This document shows positions 48,844 to 60,076 of a stretch of 64,000 nt of DNA, piece after piece. This DNA is from Brachypodium distachyon (lineage: Eukaryota > Streptophyta > Magnoliopsida > Poales > Poaceae), in NCBI RefSeq assembly GCF_000005505.3, contig NC_016132.3, positions 45,088,914-45,152,913 on the forward strand, in the 5' to 3' direction. The position numbers were made by a program, and so were the translations under genes. Under the pieces are notes generated by a model. That model saw only the letters and a list, made by a program, of their open reading frames with translations. It did no database searches and had not been told where the DNA came from. The first letter of the stretch is position 1. Each line of letters begins with the position of its first letter.

Positions 48844-48898
48844 GAGGATACCCCCACCCCACATCAGGTTTCACACAAGAACAACTCCAACCGCCAAT

Positions 48899-50147
48899 AT
48901 GTCTACAGATTCAGAGTCTCAGTCCTCTATTTCAATGAGCTCAAGTAGTGAAGATGATCCATTTGAAGCCAAAATTGAAGCTGCAATTGAAGCTCATATT
49001 GAAAGGAGTCTACTAGCTAGTTTAAGCCAGCCACAAAGGAATCACCGAAGATACATAGATAGAGATAGAGCAAGCGGCCATGAGCGCTTGTATGCTGACT
49101 ATTTCGGTGAAGATCCAGTCTACAACTCCAAGCAATTCCGCCGAAGGTACAGAATGAGAAAGCCTCTATTTGAACATATTATGCACACTCTTGGTGAATG
49201 GGATCCCTATTTTTGTCGGCGGTATGATGCATGTGGGAAGATTGGTTTTTCAACATTGCAAAAATGCACAGCAGCTATGCGGATGCTGGCATATGGTGTT
49301 GCTGCTGATCAGATTGATGAGTGTTTAAGAATTGGCGAGACAACAACCCTTAAGTGCCTGGCAAAAAATTTCTTAGGTATTAGGGTGAATTTTGGTGCTG
49401 AGTATCTGCGAAGACCTACTGAAGATGACACTCGACGTCTACTTCCAGAAAATAAATCTCGTGGATTCCCTGGTATGTTGGGGAGTGTTGACTGTATGCA
49501 TTGGGAGTGGAAAAATTGTCCTGTGGCTTGGAAGGGGCAGTATACTCGTGGTGATATTGGAGTACCAACACTTATGTTGGAAGCTGTTGCCTCTCATGAC
49601 CTTTGGATATGGCATGCTTTTTTTGGTATAGCTGGTTCAAACAACGACATCAATGTGCTCAACCAATCTCCTTTATTCACACAAGTACTACAGGGAAGGG
49701 CTCCAGCAGTTCAATTTACAGTGAATGGTAATGGAGTATGATATAGGATACTATCTAGCGGATGGGATTTATCCAGAGTGGGCAACGTTTGTGAAGACAA
49801 TTCCTTTACCCCAGACCGACAAGAACAAATTATTCGCAAGAGCACAAGAAGCATGCAGGAAAGATGTTGAACGTGCATTCGGTGTTCTGCAGTCTCGATT
49901 CGCCATCATACTTGGCCCTGTTAAACTTCGGGGCAGGCAAAAAATCGATGATATCATGTATGCATGTATTATACTGCATAACATGACCGTTGAGGATGAA
50001 CGAGATTCATATCAAGTTCGCCTTGACTACGACTATGACCAGGGCGACTTCGACAACACAATTGATAGTTTGAGCCATGGACCAATTCATGGATTCACAC
50101 AGGTGCTGGAGACAGACATAGCTATTCGTGATAGAGGTACACATTGA
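48899..50147 (+). pseudogene. PIF/Harbinger DDE transposase (one frameshift)
   Basis: The first frame (48899-49741, 280 residues) and the second (from about 49731 to 50147) continue one protein of about 415 residues. A one-base insertion around 49730-49735 separates them. The acidic N-terminus precedes a helix-turn-helix-like region (FRRRYRMRKPLFEHIM). Catalytic residues are all visible: D198 in SVDCMHWEWKNCP, D250 in GSNNDINVLNQSP, and the E of DVERAFGVLQSRF (codon 49869-49871) beyond the frameshift. PIF transposases cut and paste DNA at TTA/TAA targets together with ORF1. Apart from the frameshift I see no other stop. Confidence 0.9.
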
Positions 50148-50479
50148 CGTCTCAAGGCTGATTTGGTTGAGCATATATGGCAAAGATCTGGACATGGTCA
50201 GCTTTAGCATGTATTAGAATTTTAATAAAAGCATTTGTATTTGTTCTTAGTCTAAGATGTTAGAATTAGTTGTCATGTAATGTGTTTAATCAGCAGATGT
50301 TGTAATAAAAGGTCACTGAATTTGATCAGCCTTTCTATTATAATTCTGAAACATGGCATGCATACCCAGCACACAAGTTCGATTTACCATACTGATTGAC
50401 ATCGAGCTCCGCATATCGAATGAACAAAAAAACTGTACTAGAGGAAACTACATGGATTAGTACAGCGGCTTCCTCGGCA

Positions 50480-50830
50480 AAAAAAAGAGCACTACCGGCC
50501 GGAGTATCAACAGCACTGCCGACTGGAGTATCAAATCGACCCAAATTATCTAAGCCAAAAACCAATTCGAGCAAAATTATAAAATCAACAAAGGCACTGC
50601 CGGCAGAAGTATCAAATCGACCCAAATATCTTTGCCAAAAACCAAAGGGATCCCAAAATCAAATCGAGCAAAGTTACACTACCAGGGGTGTGCGGCTCGG
50701 CATAGAGAACTAGTCGTCGGCGCGAAGGCATGGCCGCCCGGCCCACGGCGGCCGGACGGAGCCGCCGTTTGGACCTGGTCGTCGGCGCGAAGGCATGGCC
50801 GCCCGGCGTAGAGAATTGTGGTCCGGCGGC
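50480..50830. repeat. Short internal repeats in the PIF 3' non-coding region
   Basis: The phrase GCACTGCCG-C-GGAGTATCAA recurs three times (about 50490-50615), and CGTCGGCGCGAAGGCATGGC recurs twice (about 50714 and 50781). Such subterminal repeats may bind element proteins. Confidence 0.6.
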
Positions 50831-51204
50831 GCTAGGCGTCGACTCCACAAGCAAAACTTGCGGATCTCATCGGACGGCTGTTGACTAGACTCGCTGGTCT
50901 CGATTCAGAATCGGGATTGAGAATCGGGGCAGAGGAGGATGCAGCGCGGTGAGATTTGTGTGTGCTCATCAAGAAATTGGGAGAAGCTAGGGATTTGATG
51001 TTGGGGAATTTTCCGGTCGCGCGGAAAAATGACTTGGGTGGACTGAATCGGTCGGAATAGAGGCGTGCGTTGCGGCCCAAAGCGATAAGCATGGAGGCAC
51101 ACCGTGGGACCCAGCTTAGAGGCATAATTGCATCTAAAGACTGTGGATGCCCTTCGGCGACAAGGACATGTTTGCAGCTACCTCTCATGTGACATTGTCT
51201 CATG

Positions 51205-52460
51205 GAGGATGAAAGCGAATCATGACCGTATGGGTTTTGATGATTCATGACAAATTGGTTAAGGGACTAATGTGCAAATTGAGTGTTTCAGATGCTTAAT
51301 CACATGGATGAAGAGTTCCAACCGGCATTGGTGATCCCTCACAATTGAAGATAGGAAGAAGGCTTGAAGCATCAAGGCTTACGGGTAGGCTAAGAATGTT
51401 TGCTAGAATTTCTGTGAAGAATTGTCTTCACTTTGAGTATAGGACAAGCCGTACTATCGAGAGGGGTTCCAAGCGGTAAGCTGGTTGGGAAGAATTCATT
51501 TTCCTCATGCTCAACTTAGGATAAAATTGTGTGTCTTTGTTCCGAAGAAAGTTGAGTCTAGGATGCTTCGAGATTCGTTGTCTTCATGTGTGAAGAAGAG
51601 CTCGAATGTTCCTGGATTAGTTTCTTCAGACTGAAGACTTGCTTTGTTTTCAAAAAGAGTTTGAATTCAAAAATGTTTGAAAAAACGTGGTGTTGCTTTT
51701 TGGTCTAACCAGTCAAACTATTTGTTACGATGATCGTTGGCACTTGAAGAAAAATGTCTTCGGTGGAAGACGGAGACCGGTGGTGTCTCAATTTTTCAGT
51801 GGGGTCCAACGGTCGGTAACGGCTAGTTTTTCCGGCCCGGCTATATAAGCGGCCGACCCCCTCTACCATTCGGTGTAGATCTCGAAAACGATTTTGTGAA
51901 GAAAAATCTTAGAGTTAAGCTGAGCTGAAGAAAATGATATCTCCCTCCTAGCCGAACGTTGAAAAACTTGTTACTCTTGGTGTTTGGCAGCACCTAGACG
52001 GCTAGGCGTCGTTGAAGAGCAATCAAGATGTGATTTGCCTCAACCAGTCTGTGAAGGCCTGAAGATCGCCTTTGCGAAGAAAAATGTATCACGAGTAACT
52101 GGACGAGACTTTGGTCTTAACTCAGGAGAATTGGGTAGACTTGTGTGTCCGCGAATCTTGTGTGATTCAACCCCCTTAACAGAGACGTAGGATTGTGCCA
52201 ACAATCTAAAATTCGGGAAACAAATCATCGTGTCTTTGTGTCCGGGTGATACCTTTCCTCACCTATTTATCTTCGGTCTTCATTAACTGTTTGCTTCAGT
52301 TTAATCTGTTCTGAATTGTTTTTAGTTGCTGTTTTGCCGTAACTCTGCTAAATCTAAGAACTGCTTTTTGTCTTCACCAGTTTCAATCTGTTTTAACTTG
52401 AAATAAAATTTGATAATCTTCGCACCGCCCTCTTGAAGACATAGTCGATCTTTCAGAGGA
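51205..52460 (+). mobile_element. Solo LTR, 1246 bp, with perfect 5-bp duplication
   Basis: The LTR spans 51210-52455. It begins TGAAAG and ends CTTTCA, an exact 6-bp inverted end, and GAGGA flanks both sides (51205-51209 and 52456-52460). A TATA-like GGCTATATAAGCGG lies at about 51838-51851, with a leader-type region after it. There is no internal domain, so it probably arose by recombination between two LTRs. Family not assigned. Confidence 0.88.
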
Positions 52461-53366
52461 TCGCACAATATATATGTGTCGACACCAGACACGATCAGCG
52501 GCTCAGCGGTTGTGAACGTGTGGCAGATGCGGTACTTTTCATAGTTTCACGCGGATTCAGTCATATCCGCGGTTGCTCCAAGGTGACATCACGCATGCAA
52601 TGGTCCCTGAAGCTTGAACACACATAAAAAGCTTCTTTTTTTTAAGAACGGTTTCTCTCTTCTGCACGCTTTGCGATTAGCTAGGCCGGGCGCGCGCTAA
52701 GGGTACATGGGTCATGTGGGACGCCATGGCATGGTCCTCGCTAGCTAGAAAGATCGATCGTAGGCCAGAAGAGAGAGACCACACGATGTCAAACCGAGCG
52801 TGGGCCTGTAGCTGCGGCCTATTTTACAATCGGACGGCCGGACCCGGACGGGAGACGAATGCACAAGCCATGTGACGTGAGATCGATGCTGAGCGACGAC
52901 AAAATCGCCCGCAGCTTTTTCTGCGTGTTTCCTTCGCGACACCACGCCCCTCCTCGCCGGACCACGTCGTGCAGCATATGCATAGCACACGGCCCGTGTG
53001 GATTCGGTCCCGTCCATGTACGGCTGCTACTTCCAGTGCGCCTAGCTACTTCGTGCTAGTACGTGCGTTCTTGAGGAACTCTGCCGGAATTCCGACTCTA
53101 CCCACCTCGATCGCCACCTTCAATTATAGGCCTGCGACATTTTGTCCTTTGAGCTGACATTTCATATCATCAAGTTTCAGCCCTGAGATCCGTCGACACG
53201 CATGATCAACCAAGTATGTAAAAGAGACAATTAAGGAGTTAAGGCCTCCTTTGATTTAAAGAATTTTCATAAGAATTTTAAAGGTCTAGAATCTTTTTTT
53301 TTCTATGTTGGTCGTTTAATTCGTAGGATTAAATAGTATAGAAATTTTTCCTAACGATTCATTTGT
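52461..53366. other. Spacer
   Basis: No supported gene. Short frames overlap on both strands in the moderately GC-rich part 52680-53120, with no splice or domain support. Confidence 0.4.
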
Positions 53367-53367
53367 A

Positions 53368-53470
53368 CTTTCTTCGTCCGATGTCTCCACTTTTGAATGC
53401 ATTTATACATTAAATCATGTCTAAATACATTTAAATTTTGACAAACTTGAGACATCTTCAACGGAAGGAG
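53368..53470. repeat. Stowaway-type MITE, 103 bp
   Basis: CTTTCTTCGTCCGATGTCTC at 53368 pairs with GAGACATCTTCAACGGAAGGAG ending 53470. TA lies on both sides. Confidence 0.75.
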
Positions 53471-53473
53471 TAT

Positions 53474-54056
53474 TACATTACATAGGAAAATTTACATCCA
53501 CTCCAATCTCTTGGAAGAAATTTTAAACAAACTTTGATGCAAACAAAATTATATAAGGCCCAAGTGAACATGACATTGCAATCCTATTTTTCCTTATTCT
53601 TTTACTTTTCCAATTCTGTGAATTAAAGAGGCCCTAAGGTTGGTCGTGAGAACTCCAGCTCCAGCGATTCATCTCACGATCGAGACGCATCAGTAAAATC
53701 AAATGTTAGTGAGAACCGACAAGATTGGAATGGAAAAAGGAAAAGAAAAAAAAAAGCTACCGATCTTGCGAGTTGCTGGGTCTCGAGGTTGAGAACAAGA
53801 TATACAGACTGACGCGACGGCACTAGAACTACTGTTCGTTGGCTGGCGCCGTAGGTAGCTTCTAGCAATGATACCGGATTGTTAGACGCCGATCTCAGAC
53901 TCACAATCACGCACTACTGCACTGGGCTAGTTAGTACAGTAAGTAACTAGTATAATCATAGCATCAGAATGTGACACCTACACTAGAGCTAGAGCCGTGT
54001 GGTCAAATCTGAAATCTGGATGTAGATACTCCAAATATTCTGCAGAAAAAAGTACG
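53474..54056. other. Spacer
   Basis: No gene or structured repeat recognised. Confidence 0.4.
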
Positions 54057-54059
54057 GTA

Positions 54060-54120
54060 CTCTCTCCATTTCTAAATACTTGTTATTTGTTGTGGGACAA
54101 GTATTTAGGAACGAAGAAAG
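54060..54120. repeat. Short Stowaway-type MITE, 61 bp
   Basis: CTCTCTCCATTTCTAAATAC at 54060 pairs with GTATTTAGGAACGAAGAAAG ending at 54120. TA flanks both sides (54058-54059, 54121-54122). Confidence 0.65.
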
Positions 54121-54122
54121 TA

Positions 54123-54709
54123 CGAGGGAGTGACATCTGATAAAGATTTTCTTATCTTTTGCACTCACATCAATCTTGCACAAATCTCAATGATTGGACC
54201 ACACGGTTGTTACTATCGATTTTGAAATAGTCATTTTGCAGTCGTCTTAGAAATAGCAATTCTGGTAATACAATGTACATATCAAATTGTCTAAAAATGA
54301 GCGTGTGCTCTTGTATGTATATATATGACGGAGCTACCGGGAGCTCCTCTTTTGTACAACAAAAAACAAAACATCTCTGGCCGTTAATGAGTGATCGAAC
54401 CCATATAATTACCATCACTAGATTTTTGGAATCATATCCAACAATTACCATCGAATTTTTTTGACCGCAGAATGATGGACGCTAGAGATCGATCAGGCTT
54501 GCTCTATCTCCCAAACCCTATGGGGTCTCACAACCACGTTGCCACCTAGCCGCCGTCAACAACTGACCTACTCGCATCCTCAGCCTCCGGTTCTGTCATA
54601 CGCAATTGCGGTGGTACGTCTCTTGCTTATATGACAGCACCGGCACATGGCCGCGCGCATCCGCCTCTCCTGCCGGTACACTTTTTATCCCTAACCCCTT
54701 TACATCATG
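54123..54709. other. Spacer
   Basis: No supported gene or terminal repeat. Confidence 0.4.
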
Positions 54710-54711
54710 TA

Positions 54712-55564
54712 ATCCCTCTATTTCATAGTTCTTATCGAAATATTACATGCAGGCCCGGTCCGGGGTGCCGGCCGTGCGACCGCACCGGGCCACAAAATCC
54801 AGAGCGCCTCCTAGTTCTAGGCACAATATACTCCCGAGCGTTCTCTCGTTCCTCTCCTGTATTGCATCGCCAGATCGATCGTCGTGATGCACCGCGTACG
54901 TGAATCGTCGCCAGATTGGTCGCCAATTCCCTGCGCTGTGCGGCTGCACCCGCGCTCTGCCGCTACGCAGCTGCTGATCGATTCTTGTCCTGCAGCTGGG
55001 CGCTGGCGCGGGCCTCTGACCAAGACCAATCGTGAACAGGGACACCTGATCGATTGTTGTCTTGGAGACTCCAACTACATCGCCTGATCGGTGTATCCGG
55101 ACAACGAAGCGAACGCGACTAGGTGAGCGAACTTACCTAGACCTAGTGCTCTCTCAATGCTTGCGTCCTTTATCTCTTATTCTTTGTATTAGTAGTTCTC
55201 AGTTTGTAAATTTTTCTAGTCTCACTAAGTTTTAAAGAATGTAAGAAATTGTTAGATGAGATTGATACTCATAGCCTTTGCATCAAGGAATGTTTTATAA
55301 AATTAATTTAAGTAATATGTATAAAGTTTTAAATATATATGTATCTTTTGATTCATTTTTAGTATTTGTTGGTGAAATTTCATAGTATATATATATTAAT
55401 ATATATTAGTTATTGCTATCATATTATATTAAGGGCCCAGAGTCATATTTTCGCACCGGGCCCCTGAAATCTCAGGCTGGGCCTGATTACATGTATATAT
55501 TTTTTAGGAATATATACATCCACTTTTGGTTAAATTTGAGAAAAAAATTATGAAACGGAAGGAG
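54712..55564. mobile_element. Stowaway MITE interrupted by an hAT-type insertion
   Basis: The left half (ATCCCTCTATTTCATAGTTC from 54712) and right half (ending TTATGAAACGGAAGGAG at 55564) are inverted matches with TA outside. They are separated by the element at 54750-55485. Confidence 0.7.
54742..55493. mobile_element. hAT-type non-autonomous element, 736 bp, 8-bp duplication
   Basis: The element 54750-55485 starts CAGGCCCGGTCC and ends GGGCTGGGCCTG, an imperfect inverted terminus starting CAGG. The perfect 8-bp duplication ATTACATG lies at 54742-54749 and 55486-55493. CA(G)GG-type ends plus an 8-bp duplication indicate the hAT superfamily. The interior has a second set of GGGCCC motifs near each end but no transposase. 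Confidence 0.8.
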
Positions 55565-55566
55565 TA

Positions 55567-56694
55567 ACGTCATTGTTGCTGGAAGAACAGGCAATGTGGT
55601 TGCACCCCTACCCTAAGATAGATATGTACATACAGATGCACCACGATACATCGATCATGTGTGCGTGCATATGTTGGCTGCCTAATTACTTGCGTGCTTG
55701 CATGGACGTACGTCCGTTCGATCCGGCAAAGCCGAAAGCGTTTGGGCCGGTCCGGACACGGGCAATAATAGGGCAACGGCCCAGGACATTTGACTGGAGA
55801 AGGCCCTACATATGGGCGAGTTATTTTTTTTACTAGCTAGACCAAAGCCCGCCAAACCAGCAGCAGAAAAAAACCGAATAAACGTAGTAACAAAACCTGA
55901 AGCTTTTCTCTATAAAAAACGTCCACTGCAACACCAGGAGACTCAAAAGGTGCACGAGGATGACTAGACTGGACTCACCAATCGGCTGTGTTCGCATAAC
56001 ACCCATGTTGCAATTCTTTGGGTCATAGCCGGGATTAATTTTGAGCGGCTCTTCAGTTCCCCATCGATTGTACTCATTCCAGCGTCCCATATGTGTTGCC
56101 ATTGTAGTACTAGTATTGTAAAGATTTGTCTAACCTTGTTTACATAAAGAACGCATATACAGAAACAAACATATCCCTAGATGTGATAAACGGTGGATAC
56201 AATAGATTCTGCTGGAGCTAGATCCAGTAGAAGAATTACTAATAGAAAACGAGAATCACGAGCATTGGCTTGCTTATTGTTTTGTACCTAGCCTTTCTTC
56301 TTCGTCAATTTGGGGGAGGCCTCGCCAGATGGCGATGCAAGAGAAAAGGGGAATAGTGCAGTCTTGACCCATGAGCAATCAACATCCAAAATTCCAGATC
56401 GACACACACGCCCACACCTGGTGCTTTCTTCCTCTTCTTAACCAATTTTTAAATATTGTAACACTACAAGGGTTATGCCCGTAGATAGATGATGAGCTTT
56501 CATAGTCTTAGTGTACCCTCTCAAGCAATATTATGCAGAATTGTTTTTTTGCAATACTTGTCATGGCTACAAGTATTTTGAAAACTTTTTTTGAGGCATG
56601 GTTTAACAATTCCAGCGAACCATGAGGGGGGATATCTTCGTTTGAGAAGACATCGGTGTTCCTATCTTCCCAAATCCTCCAATTAGGATGGTAA
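55567..56694. other. Spacer
   Basis: No firm gene; contains the weak ORF at 56102-55979 described separately. Confidence 0.4.
55979..56102 (-). CDS. Possible isolated first exon of unknown gene
   Basis: On the minus strand a frame starts MATHMGRWNEYNRWGTEEPL and reaches a good donor (TTG|GTGAGT at 55978). The composition looks protein-like, but the frame past the donor becomes a hydrophobic run and stops, and no second exon was found. It may be a gene relic. No family recognised. Confidence 0.15.
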
Positions 56695-56695
56695 G

Positions 56696-57225
56696 GAGAA
56701 TAGAGAGCAAATTACACTGCAGGTCCATGAACTTGGTAGCAATGTTCAGTTTCATCCATTAACTTGAAAACTGTTCAAATGACTCACTGAACTTGGCAGC
56801 TTTGTTCATTTTAGTCCAAATGGCCAAAATCAGGTGAAATTCGGCCAAGCTGGCATGTGTCGTGGACCTGGCCGGCGTGTGAGGGGGGCTTTTCACAATT
56901 TTCTGGTTATGTACCTTTTTTGTTTAAGCCCCTCGAATCTCCAGAATGGGGAGACGCTGCCCTCACCGGTGAACTCACTTCGGGACGGCATACGCGGCGT
57001 CCACACGAATGGCTCCATCGATGGGTTTGGCGGCGGCTACTCGAACGACCAGATCCACGTCACATGCCATCATGACCGAATTTCGCCCGAATCTGGCCAT
57101 TTGGACTAAAATGAGCAAAACCGTCAAGTTTAGTGAGTCATTTGAGGAGTTTTCAAGTTAATGGATGAAACTGAACGTCGCTACCAAGTTCATGGACCAG
57201 CGGTGTAACTTCCTCGAGAATAGAG
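56696..57225 (-). mobile_element. Mutator-type MITE, copy 2, with 10-bp target duplication
   Basis: The element spans 56706-57215, flanked by GAGAATAGAG at 56696-56705 and 57216-57225. It is the same family as copy 1 (5688-6204) but in reverse orientation: termini AGCAAATTACAC and GTGTAACTTCCTC, the same internal phrases (CCATTAACTTGAAAAC, CATTTTAGTCCAAATGGCC), and the same GC-rich centre. Confidence 0.87.
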
Positions 57226-57857
57226 GCCCAGAACTCCTCCGAAAGATCATGGGGTGGCGGCGAGACGTGCCAAAGATCAGGATGGTAAGTATTTTGAATT
57301 TTGTGATGTGGTAGCTATTCAGTGTTGAAAGACAACCTATTTGTTATATATTTACGGGGTCTTGGTTTTGCTATTGAAATAGAAAAAAAAAAACTTCTTG
57401 CGTGTCAAGGGCCTCATATTAGTTTCTGGCCCGACCTAAAAAATGTTAGGACCAGGCCAGCATTTCATCTCCTCTCCAGATTAGATTAACTAATACATTT
57501 TTTTGAATATTAAATTAGAGTCCATAATTTCATGATGCACCGACCTGAAATCAAGTTGGGAACTAGATAACTCTATGGCATGTACGGTTAAATTATATGG
57601 CCACAATTTTGAAGTTCCAAAAAAAGGGAAATTCATAAATAGTTAAAATATGTTATTTGGGGAAAAATCAGATTAGAGTTTGTGAGACTTTAAGTTCTAA
57701 AGTTTTCAACCAAATTGACTGAAATTTGAAGAAAAAATGACGGAGAATAAGAAATAGTTAAATATATCTAATCTAGGAAAGTTCCACTTTTTCAAAAACT
57801 TCAAATTTTGGTAAAATATATAAATAAATATGCCTTAACTAATCATGACTAAGAACT
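57226..57857. other. AT-rich spacer
   Basis: No gene or structured repeat recognised. Confidence 0.4.
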
Positions 57858-57858
57858 A

Positions 57859-58040
57859 CTCCCTCTGTCCGCGAATAAGTGTACATTTGCTTTTGTCCTA
57901 AGTCAAAGCTTTTAAAATTTGACCAACTTTCTAAGAAGTATCACTAGATCCGTCTTCAAATATAGTTTCATAATATACAACTTCGATATCATATATGTTG
58001 CTATTATTTTCTACAAAGTTGGTTCGACTTTATTTTTTTT
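57859..58040. repeat. Stowaway-type MITE, right end eroded
   Basis: CTCCCTCTGTCCGCGAATAA after TA at 57857-57858, followed by the family phrases GTCCTAAGTCAAAGC and TTTGACCAACTTTCTAAG. The right end is lost in a T-run near 58033. Confidence 0.6.
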
Positions 58041-58279
58041 TACTTAAGAAAAAAACAAATACAAATCCCGATGAGGTCCATCCGCTCTCGCCTCATAAAC
58101 CCTATCTCGTGTGTGCCTAGAAGGCCACCACCTCGATTTACCCAACCGTTGGTTATTGGCACACAATTCTACAGCAATACAAGTAGTCGCTATAGTCATT
58201 ACTAAGATGAATTGAAATAGGATATTTTAATTTATCCATAGCAACAATCCCTTCAGCAAGTTGTTACTATACTAAGAAA

Positions 58280-59146
58280 ATGTGAGTGTGAGACTGTCGT
58301 AGCCTGGGGCTTAGACACCGGGGATGCGAGGCACCCCCTTTTTGGTTCGGCAGTGGGCGTTGGGGATCGCTCCGGTGATCGCCGGCGAGGCCAATGTCAA
58401 ACGTAAAGATGCAGAAGACCGTTTTACCCAGGTTCGGGCCACGCTGAGGTGTAAAACCCTACGTCCTGCTTCTGCGCTTGTATTAACCAATGAACTAGGG
58501 TTTACAAGTTGCTGGGGAAGTCCCCGGGCGCTCTCTCCTTTCCTGCTAAGTGCTACTTGCTATTTCTGGGCTAAAACTAGTAAGAAACAAACCCTTTGAC
58601 CTTTGGCGATGCTCCTCCTTTTATACTCAAGGGGATACCACAGGTGCCTTGATGCATGAGTGACAAGTGTCGAGCTTAGACCTTAGACATGCATGCACGG
58701 TCCAAAGCACTATACCTAGGGTGGTACATGCTTTGGATTCACTGAGAGCCACTCATTGTGGGCTAACTTGATAAGGAACCACCCTTCTGTCGAAGCATTT
58801 AATGCTTGCTTGTGCCACACTCCTTGCCCTGACGAGTCCCGCGCACAGGTAGCCTGCCGGGGCGGCCATGTGGCGCAGATGATCTGCCTGCTGGCAAGTG
58901 ACCTTCCCGGGGGGCGTCCTGACCAAGATTCCCTTGTCGCCTTCCAGGGTAACCCCCGCAGCCCGGCTAGTCCCGCCGGGCTGGTGACTTCCCGGGCAGC
59001 TTGAGCAGTGCTGCCCAGGGTGTTGTCTTTGCGGGAAGCACGTGGAACGACCCACGCGTTAGGCAGCGGTGGTACCCCGGGTGCTACTGGTGCGACAAAG
59101 ACCGTGAAACCCACAAGATGAGCTTTTAAGTTAACGGTTTTGCTAT
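58280..59146 (-). repeat. LTR-like block (gypsy-type), probably minus strand
   Basis: Phrases such as AGACCGTTTTACCCAGGTTC and GTGTAAAACCCTACGTCCTG, and a TATA-like motif on the minus strand (AGTATAAAAGGAGGAG near 58626), are typical of reversed grass gypsy LTRs. No protein domain. An 11-bp repeat ATACTAAGAAA lies on either side (58269-58279 and 59149-59159), but its meaning is unclear because the right copy lies in the CACTA terminus. Confidence 0.5.
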
Positions 59147-59568
59147 CAATACTAAGAAATCCGTTACTCTTGGAAGCTCCCCACTGACGTAAAACTAAAA
59201 TGCGTCAGCGCAGATTCTTATCTCCGACGCTCCTTATAAGGACTGTCACATGTATGATCCAGAGGCCGCGGCGAGAAGATATTTCTAACACTTGCCAAAT
59301 AGAAGCGTCAGAGAACTTTCACACGTCTGACACTTCCTTTCTGCTAACACTTCCTTGTTTAGTAAACGTTAGAAGAAACTCTAACTGTTGTGACACTTTG
59401 CTTTGCGAAAGCGTCAACTTTGTTCATGAGGAATTCTCTGACTCGTGCTTGTGTCGTAACGCACTGACTTATTGTTCTAGCGCACATTAGAGATTTGTTG
59501 GAACTCACTTTTTTTTTACATGCACGACGCGTAGTTGCTAATTTATTCAAATTAACGTGACGCTACAT

Positions 59569-59985
59569 CTAAGAAAAAACACAAATCAAAACAGCAGCTA
59601 ATACCGATGCAATGCTAACACATGCCAAACAGAAGCTGGTCTGCTCTTTTAGCTGGACTATGAGATTTTCAATCAGTTTCTTCCCTTCTTGTATCTCCGT
59701 TTTGAGATCTTCTATCACCTTGTCCTGGGCAGCAAGATCGAACTCTAGTCGGAGCTTCTCCTCGGACAATCTGTTGTTCACCTTCTTTTCTTCCTCTAGC
59801 ATGGTTTGCAGCTTCGACACATGAGTCACCTCCACCATCCTACCTTTCTCAATGCACAGGAGGTACTCAGGATCATCTTCAAGGAGATGATCTATGTCCT
59901 GGATGGTGGAGGTGCAGGAAACAGAGTCCCTAGGCCACGACATCTTTGATTCAGCACCATCGTTGGTGTATTCACTACGACCCAT
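59569..59985 (-). CDS. Coiled-coil protein with C-terminal membrane anchor, in CACTA element
   Basis: The ATG at 59985 gives 138 residues. The N-terminal ~45 residues are polar (MGRSEYTNDGAESKMSW). A charged heptad-like coiled coil spans about 60-118 (LQTMLEEEKKVNNRLSEEKL and VIEDLKTEIQEGKKLIENLI). The last ~20 residues are a hydrophobic segment (CVSIASVLAAVLICVF) ending at the stop, the layout of a tail-anchored membrane protein. A TATA box (60077-60084, minus) is about 95 bp upstream, so it has the layout of an expressed gene. I do not recognise the family; it could be a cargo gene captured by the transposon or an element accessory protein. A TTG upstream (60000) is not used here. Confidence 0.6.
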   Translation of the reverse strand: MGRSEYTNDGAESKMSWPRDSVSCTSTIQDIDHLLEDDPEYLLCIEKGRMVEVTHVSKLQTMLEEEKKVNNRLSEEKLRLEFDLAAQDKVIEDLKTEIQEGKKLIENLIVQLKEQTSFCLACVSIASVLAAVLICVFS

Positions 59986-60076
59986 GAAGGAAGGATTCAA
60001 GGAAGAGATCGCGAGAGGGTTTTTTTCCTTTTCAGTCGCTCTGGCAATTTTATTTCCGTATGTAGAGGACCGGGGA

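Larger units (their letters stand above)
47066..51152 (+). mobile_element. PIF/Harbinger DNA transposon, near-complete two-gene element
   Basis: The left end GAGCATCCACAGTCCTTA (47066) and the right end (reverse complement GGGCATCCACAGTCTTTA, from 51152) match at 16 of 18 positions. Flanking triplets TTA (47063-47065) and TTC (51153-51155) suggest the TTA/TAA duplication with one later change. Inside are both standard genes: an ORF1 with Myb/trihelix plus NAM-associated regions and a DDE transposase, in the same direction. The 4.1-kb length is typical for autonomous elements. Lesions: two in-frame stops in ORF1 and a one-base frameshift in the transposase. Confidence 0.88.

Noticed and set aside
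45441..56079. Shared ATCGATTGTACTCATTC at about 45444 and 56063
   Set aside because: An isolated 17-bp match without extended similarity; insufficient to call a repeat family.
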